A DNA stretch of 64,000 bases, from the NCBI GenBank assembly GCA_049340005.1, contig JBMPIY010000011.1. The stretch is one strand, 5' to 3'. The stretch is from CAXBDP01 sp963974465 (GTDB lineage: Bacteria; Bacteroidota; Bacteroidia; Cytophagales; Cyclobacteriaceae). The position numbers and the translations under genes are program-made. This document shows positions 59,448 to 64,000 of this stretch, piece by piece (within the stretch, counting starts at the first letter, position 1; each line of letters begins with the position of its first letter). Below the pieces are notes generated by a model that worked only from the letters and a program-made list of their open reading frames with translations, was not told the origin of the DNA and ran no database searches.

Positions 59448-59540
59448 CATAAGGGTTTGAAGTTTTAATTTTTTAATCGATTCCTGAACGCAAGTTCACT
59501 TTTTTAATAGCCCAAATCTATTTTTCTATTATTGACCCAG

Positions 59541-59574
59541 CTCGCCTCGACTAACCTCGAGGCGAGTTTTTTTA
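59541..59574 (+). terminator. Second strong terminator in the 59.4-59.8 kb gap
   Basis: CTCGCCTCGA (59541-59550) and TCGAGGCGAG (59557-59566) form a perfect 10-bp GC-rich stem with loop CTAACC followed by seven T. It lies 173 bases after the kinase stop, without an ORF between it and the first terminator; it could end an unrecognised small RNA. Confidence 0.85.
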
Positions 59575-59806
59575 TGTCAAACTAAAATTATAGAGCGACA
59601 GCAAATAAAGTGATCAACAACACTCCTTTAATAGTCTCAATGCTCTTTTATCTACCTTAATAACCAACTCTGTATTTTTTCATATACCAATAGTTTCAAT
59701 TTGATATATTGAAGGTTCAAATCAGCAAAAGAAAATACTGCATTATAATAATTATTATTTTGCCAGAAGATTAAAGTTTGATAAACCATTTGCAATAATT
59801 AACAAC

Positions 59807-62203
59807 ATGAGAAAATTCAGATTACCCCTAATTCTAATTATGCTTTGGATGACCTATTTGCCGAGCACATACGCTCAATCGCAATTAGGTACTTTAAGCG
59901 TCGAAAAAATAATGCGAGACCCAAGTTGGATTGGCAGCAGCCCAACGGGTATCAATTGGTCTGAAGATAGTAAGACTGTCTATTTCAATTGGAATCCTGA
60001 AAATAACCCTTCAGATTCCCTTTATAAAATTACTCTTACCAACACTACTCCTCAAAAAGTAAGTAAAGCAGAAAGGGATGCACTTCCACCAAGATTCACT
60101 GTCAGCAATAAAGATGATAGTAAAAGGCTTATAAATGAAGGCGGAAATTTGCACATCCTTGACGTAAAAACTGGAGTACGCAAAAACCTAATTAACACAC
60201 TGGACAGAGTTACAAATGCATCGTTCAGTACTGATGGCACTAAAGTCTTTTATCAAATGAATGGCAATCTGTTCCGTCTTCATCTTTCTAGTGGCGAGTT
60301 AACTCAATTGACAGACTTCCGCCAAGGAAATGAACAAAGAGGAAGACCTGAACCAAGATTGTCCGAACAAGAAGAATGGTTGCAGCAGGACCAATTAGCT
60401 TGGATGGAGGTATTAAAGGAAAGAAAAGAAAGACGTGATTTAGTAGCAGAAGCAAGAAGAAGCCTAAACAATGATGACAGTACTGAACCTATAGCTCTAT
60501 ATTCAGGCTCAGGTGGGTTCAACAATATTGGAATAAGTCCAGATGAAAGATTTGTAACCTATGGAATTTTCGAATTCTCAATGGATTCGAAGCGTACGGG
60601 TGTTCCTACTTATGTAACTGAATCAGGTTTTACAGAAACCTTAAATGCACGTACAAAAGTGGGTGCCGAACAAGGTTCTAGTAAGATGTTTATTTATGAT
60701 ACTCAGAAAAACGAAAGCTATGAACTGAAGATTTCTGATATCCCGGGCTTAAATGATAAGCCGGATTATTGGAATGAATATCCTGAAAATGCGGATAAAG
60801 AATATGAAAGATCAGTAGCTCCTAGCGGTCCTTTTTGGTCTGAAGATGGAAAATATGCAGTTGTACAATTCAGATCAAGTGACAACAAAGATCGTTGGAT
60901 TATGCTATTAGACCCTGAAACAGGTGGCTTAAAACTTCTTGACCGTCAGCGTGATGAAGCTTGGATCGGTGGTCCCGGCACTGGTGGATTTGGTGGTGGT
61001 TCTATCGGCTGGATGCCTGACAACAAACGTTTTTGGTTTCAATCAGAAGAGTCAGGTTACTCTCATTTGTATACTGTTGACGTAACTACTGGCGCTAAAA
61101 AAGCACTTACATCTGGAAACTTTGAAGTTTATGACCCAGAGATTTCCAAAGATAAAAAATCATGGTATTTCACATCTAATGAAGTACATCCAGGAGAAAG
61201 ACATTTTTACCGCATGCCAATAGAAGGAGGCAATCGTGAAAAAATCACAACCTTAACTGGTCAAAGTGAAGTAAGTATGTCGCCAGATGAGAAGCATTTA
61301 GCTATTCGTTATTCTTATTCTAATAAGCCTTGGGAATTGTACCTAATGGAAAACAAAGCGGGTGCAACTCCAAAGCAAATTACCAATTCACTTACAGAGG
61401 AATTCATGTCTTATGACTGGATGGATCCTGAAGTAGTCACCTTCAAAGCTAGAGATGGTGCAGATGTTTATGCTCGTCTTTATAAGCCAAGAACTGGCAC
61501 AAGTAATGGTGGCCCGGCTGTAATTTTTGTACATGGTGCTGGTTATTTGCAAAATGCTCATAAAGGTTGGAGTTCTTATTTCAGAGAATATATGTTTCAC
61601 AACTTATTAGCTGAACAGGGTTATACTGTATTAGATATTGACTACCGTGCAAGTGCCGGCTATGGTCGCGATTGGCGAACTGCAATTTACCGTCACATGG
61701 GTGGATGGGATTTGAATGACAACACTGATGGAGCAAAATATCTAGTAGCTGAGCATGGTGTCGACCCTGACAAAATTGGTTTGTATGGCGGCTCGTATGG
61801 TGGTTTTATCACACTAATGGCAATGTTTAATGAGCCTGAAGTTTTCTCAGCGGGTGCTGCATTACGCTCTGTTACTGATTGGGCGCATTATAATCATGGC
61901 TATACTGCCAATATTCTAAATACACCAACCCAAGATAGCCTAGCCTATGCGAGAAGCTCTCCAATTTACTTCGCTGAAGGCTTACAAGGACCTCTGCTTA
62001 TTGCTCATGGTATGGTTGATACCAATGTGCATTTTCAAGATGTTGTTCGCTTAGCTCAGCGATTGATTGAATTGGAAAAAGACAACTGGGAAATGGCAGT
62101 TTATCCACTGGAAGATCATGGATTTGTTGAGCCAAGCAGTTGGACAGACGAGTACAAGCGAATTAAGAAGCTATTTGATGAAAACCTCAAAGGTTTGAAA
62201 TAA
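59807..62203 (+). CDS. S9 family prolyl oligopeptidase-type peptidase, exported
   Basis: A 798-residue serine peptidase with a signal peptide (LPLILIMLWMTYLPSTYAQ). Residues 30-540 form a WD/TolB-like beta-propeller (repeats such as DGKYAVVQFRSSDNKDRW, SKDKKSWYFTSNEV). The C-terminal hydrolase holds Ser663 in GLYGGSYGGFITL, Asp in HGMVDTNVHFQD and His in LEDHGFVEP. It belongs to the DPP-IV/acylaminoacyl-peptidase group and probably cleaves Xaa-Pro dipeptides or acyl peptides in the periplasm. ggt follows 9 bases later. Confidence 0.93.
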   Translation: MRKFRLPLILIMLWMTYLPSTYAQSQLGTLSVEKIMRDPSWIGSSPTGINWSEDSKTVYFNWNPENNPSDSLYKITLTNTTPQKVSKAERDALPPRFTVSNKDDSKRLINEGGNLHILDVKTGVRKNLINTLDRVTNASFSTDGTKVFYQMNGNLFRLHLSSGELTQLTDFRQGNEQRGRPEPRLSEQEEWLQQDQLAWMEVLKERKERRDLVAEARRSLNNDDSTEPIALYSGSGGFNNIGISPDERFVTYGIFEFSMDSKRTGVPTYVTESGFTETLNARTKVGAEQGSSKMFIYDTQKNESYELKISDIPGLNDKPDYWNEYPENADKEYERSVAPSGPFWSEDGKYAVVQFRSSDNKDRWIMLLDPETGGLKLLDRQRDEAWIGGPGTGGFGGGSIGWMPDNKRFWFQSEESGYSHLYTVDVTTGAKKALTSGNFEVYDPEISKDKKSWYFTSNEVHPGERHFYRMPIEGGNREKITTLTGQSEVSMSPDEKHLAIRYSYSNKPWELYLMENKAGATPKQITNSLTEEFMSYDWMDPEVVTFKARDGADVYARLYKPRTGTSNGGPAVIFVHGAGYLQNAHKGWSSYFREYMFHNLLAEQGYTVLDIDYRASAGYGRDWRTAIYRHMGGWDLNDNTDGAKYLVAEHGVDPDKIGLYGGSYGGFITLMAMFNEPEVFSAGAALRSVTDWAHYNHGYTANILNTPTQDSLAYARSSPIYFAEGLQGPLLIAHGMVDTNVHFQDVVRLAQRLIELEKDNWEMAVYPLEDHGFVEPSSWTDEYKRIKKLFDENLKGLK

Positions 62204-62212
62204 GCATTAGCC

Positions 62213-63919
62213 ATGAAATTCAAATTCGTATTAAGATTTATCCCTATAATTTTCCTTGCAGCATTAAGTTGCAAGGAAAATTTACCTCAAGAAAGAGAGA
62301 TTCAAAGAGGTTTAATAGTAGAAAACGCAATGGTCGTTTCTGCTCATCCTTTGGCATCTGAAGTAGGTAAACAAATCCTCGAAAAAGGTGGAAATGCCGT
62401 AGATGCTGCTGTTGCCGTTCAATTTGCTTTGGCGGTTGTATATCCTAATGCAGGAAATATCGGAGGTGGCGGTTTTGCTATTTACAGATCAAATTCAGGT
62501 GAATATGCAACACTCGATTTCAGAGAAACAGCGCCAGAAAAAGGCGGGAGGGATATGTACTTAGATGCGAATGGCGAGGTAATAGAAGACCTGAGCGTTT
62601 CAGGTCATTTGGCCTCAGGTGTGCCGGGTTCTGTTGATGGCATGCAAACATTACATCAGAAATATGGCTCACTTTCTTGGGAAGAATTGATCCAACCTGC
62701 TATCGACTTGGCTAAAAATGGATTCACACTTACTGCAAATGAAGCAAGAGGAATCAATAATCTGAAAAGAAGCCTCATCGAACATAATACCATTCCTCCC
62801 GCTTTCTTGATTGATAGCGTGTGGGTAGAAGGCGATACCATTTACTGGAAAGATTTGGCTGCCACTTTGGAGCTAATTCGAGATAATGGTAGAGATGGCT
62901 TTTACACTGGAAAAGTAGCTGATCTCATCGTTGCCGAAATGCAACGTGGTGATGGCATTATCTCTCATGAAGATCTCCAAAACTATCAATCTATTTGGAG
63001 AGAACCAGTTTTGGGAGATTACAAAAACTACAAGCTTATATCTATGGCGCCTCCAAGTAGTGGCGGTGTTGCTTTGGTAGGTTTGATGAAAATGGTGGAA
63101 AATTATCCTATAGCTGATTGGGGTTGGAATAGTACCGAAACCGTTCATCTGATGACTGAAGCTGAACGCAGAATTTATGCTGATAGAGCTAATCATCTAG
63201 GCGATCCGGATTTTTATGATGTACCATTGGCTGGTCTATTGGATCCGAAATACATTGAGCAAAGGATTTCAGATTTTGATCCAAATAAAGCCTCAGATAG
63301 CGAAATTATTGGCAGCGGAAATCCAGCTCCCTATGAAAGTGATGAGACAACACATTTCTCGATTGTGGATGCAGCTGGCAATGCCATTTCCATAACAACC
63401 ACTCTTAATGGTGGCTATGGCTCCAAGGTAATTGTCGCCGGCGCGGGCTTTCTTCTCAACAACGAAATGGACGATTTCAGTGTGAAACCCGGCTATCCAA
63501 ACATTTATGGATTGGTTGGCGGTGAAGCTAATTCTATCGCTCCCGGTAAAAGAATGCTCAGCTCCATGACGCCCACAATTGTAGAAAAAGACGGAGAATT
63601 ATATATGGTAGTTGGTACACCTGGTGGCTCTACGATTATCACGTCAGTTTATCAAACTATATTGAATGTGATAGAGCATGGTATGGGAATGCAAGAAGCA
63701 GTTGCCGCAGGCAGATTCCACCATCAGTGGTTGCCTGATGTTATCCAAGCTGAACCTGCAGCAATGGATAGCTTAACTATTTCCGCATTGCAAAACATGG
63801 GTCATCAATTCAGAAATAGAGGTTCGATTGGGCGGGTGGATGCTATCCTCGTATTACCTGATGGCAAACTTGAAGGCGGTGCAGATCCAAGAGGAGATGA
63901 TTCAGCCAAAGGCTATTAA
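62213..63919 (+). CDS. ggt: Gamma-glutamyltransferase, lipoprotein
   Basis: A 568-residue Ntn-hydrolase that cleaves glutathione and gamma-glutamyl peptides. Signal ends in FLAALSCKEN, a lipobox. The processing site precedes Thr379 in DETTHFSIVDAAGN, which becomes the N-terminal nucleophile of the small subunit. Glycine-rich GNIGGGGFAIY and substrate Arg in DFRETAPEKGG are present, as is the ISSMTP-like SSMTPTIV block. It is probably co-transcribed with the S9 peptidase, together providing peptide and glutathione breakdown outside the cell. Octamer copies at 62544 and 62795. Confidence 0.95.
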   Translation: MKFKFVLRFIPIIFLAALSCKENLPQEREIQRGLIVENAMVVSAHPLASEVGKQILEKGGNAVDAAVAVQFALAVVYPNAGNIGGGGFAIYRSNSGEYATLDFRETAPEKGGRDMYLDANGEVIEDLSVSGHLASGVPGSVDGMQTLHQKYGSLSWEELIQPAIDLAKNGFTLTANEARGINNLKRSLIEHNTIPPAFLIDSVWVEGDTIYWKDLAATLELIRDNGRDGFYTGKVADLIVAEMQRGDGIISHEDLQNYQSIWREPVLGDYKNYKLISMAPPSSGGVALVGLMKMVENYPIADWGWNSTETVHLMTEAERRIYADRANHLGDPDFYDVPLAGLLDPKYIEQRISDFDPNKASDSEIIGSGNPAPYESDETTHFSIVDAAGNAISITTTLNGGYGSKVIVAGAGFLLNNEMDDFSVKPGYPNIYGLVGGEANSIAPGKRMLSSMTPTIVEKDGELYMVVGTPGGSTIITSVYQTILNVIEHGMGMQEAVAAGRFHHQWLPDVIQAEPAAMDSLTISALQNMGHQFRNRGSIGRVDAILVLPDGKLEGGADPRGDDSAKGY

Positions 63920-64000
63920 AAAAGGCATAATACTGAAAAATAGTTGGTGAAACGCCCATATAGGCTTTGACTATCAATAAGTTACGTAGAGTTTACTGAA

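Larger units (their letters stand above)
2448..62802. repeat. Dispersed octamer GCGGGAGG, 35 exact copies
   Basis: Plus-strand copies start at 2776, 5161, 8792, 10074, 15971, 19728, 24066, 25490, 26226, 30773, 33457, 35179, 38412, 39886, 47702, 53457, 53652, 55288 and 62544. Reverse copies (CCTCCCGC) start at 2448, 6918, 8512, 9738, 15247, 17559, 20590, 24466, 26887, 32312, 34880, 37906, 38909, 44529, 55064 and 62795. Counted by eye; 32 lie in genes and 3 between genes. Flanks are AT-rich with no longer consensus except a preference for A just upstream. Confidence 0.85.

Noticed and set aside
2448..62802. Octamer as a KOPS-type FtsK loading site or restriction site
   Set aside because: Orientation is nearly balanced (19 versus 16), unlike KOPS, and the octamer is non-palindromic and enriched rather than avoided, unlike typical restriction targets.
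62873..63196. 107-residue minus-strand ORF opposite ggt
   Set aside because: Antisense to a conserved gene and without recognisable features.

Overview
The window looks like a chromosome segment of a free-living, probably marine member of the Bacteroidota, most likely a Cytophagales-type bacterium; this assignment is inference. Supporting signs are low GC with short intergenic gaps, lipoproteins with an SxC-type lipobox, TAnnTTTG-type promoter elements with little use of Shine-Dalgarno sites, and family content typical of the phylum (TPR-histidine kinases, multi-PAS kinases with Rcp1-like regulators, S41/S9/S10/M14 exported peptidases, hydrolase-OsmC fusion). I saw no rRNA or tRNA gene, CRISPR array, transposase or prophage.

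Layout. 0-4.2 kb: end of an aconitase gene, an S41 peptidase, a TPR lipoprotein and an M14 carboxypeptidase. 4.3-8.4 kb: a 30-residue membrane peptide, a TPR histidine kinase, an iodotyrosine-deiodinase-like flavoprotein and a TraB/GumN protein. 8.3-12.9 kb (minus strand): phenylalanine hydroxylase preceded by an apparent tyrosine-codon attenuator, then hisH-hisA-hisF-hisIE and a CtlX-type hydrolase. 13-19 kb: two exported proteins, waaA-rsgA, csbD, NlpE-like and small proteins. 19-27 kb: egtB-egtD (ergothioneine), an S10 peptidase, a hydrolase and dnaE2 behind palindromic operator-like sites. 27-34 kb: a cytoplasmic kinase of about ten PAS domains with two response regulators. 34-39 kb: carotenoid-type oxidoreductase, then PTPS-folE-SDR (tetrahydrobiopterin-like cofactor genes) and small genes. 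39-48 kb: nuclease, hydrolase-OsmC fusion, a kinase gene with a perfect internal hairpin, a kinase/regulator/regulator-cyclase operon, YitT, HD phosphohydrolase, MsrB. 48.3-52.8 kb: a decayed, repeat-rich patch with gene remnants and a duplicated palindrome-rich unit. 53-64 kb: deoxynucleoside kinase, DUF2452, hydrolase, UspA, arginase-family hydrolase, an OmpR/kinase pair, an S9 peptidase and gamma-glutamyltransferase.

Most notable signals. (1) A classical-looking attenuator upstream of phenylalanine hydroxylase: a strong promoter, an essentially leaderless 28-residue leader peptide with five consecutive tyrosine codons, a competing antiterminator helix and a strong terminator ending five bases before the hydroxylase start. 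(2) The non-palindromic octamer GCGGGAGG occurs 35 times by hand count in both orientations, in all reading frames and mostly inside genes, where well under one copy would be expected by chance; it behaves like a DNA-uptake or Chi-like genome signature. (3) Genes for a BH4-type cofactor and its presumed user, phenylalanine hydroxylase, occur about 23 kb apart.
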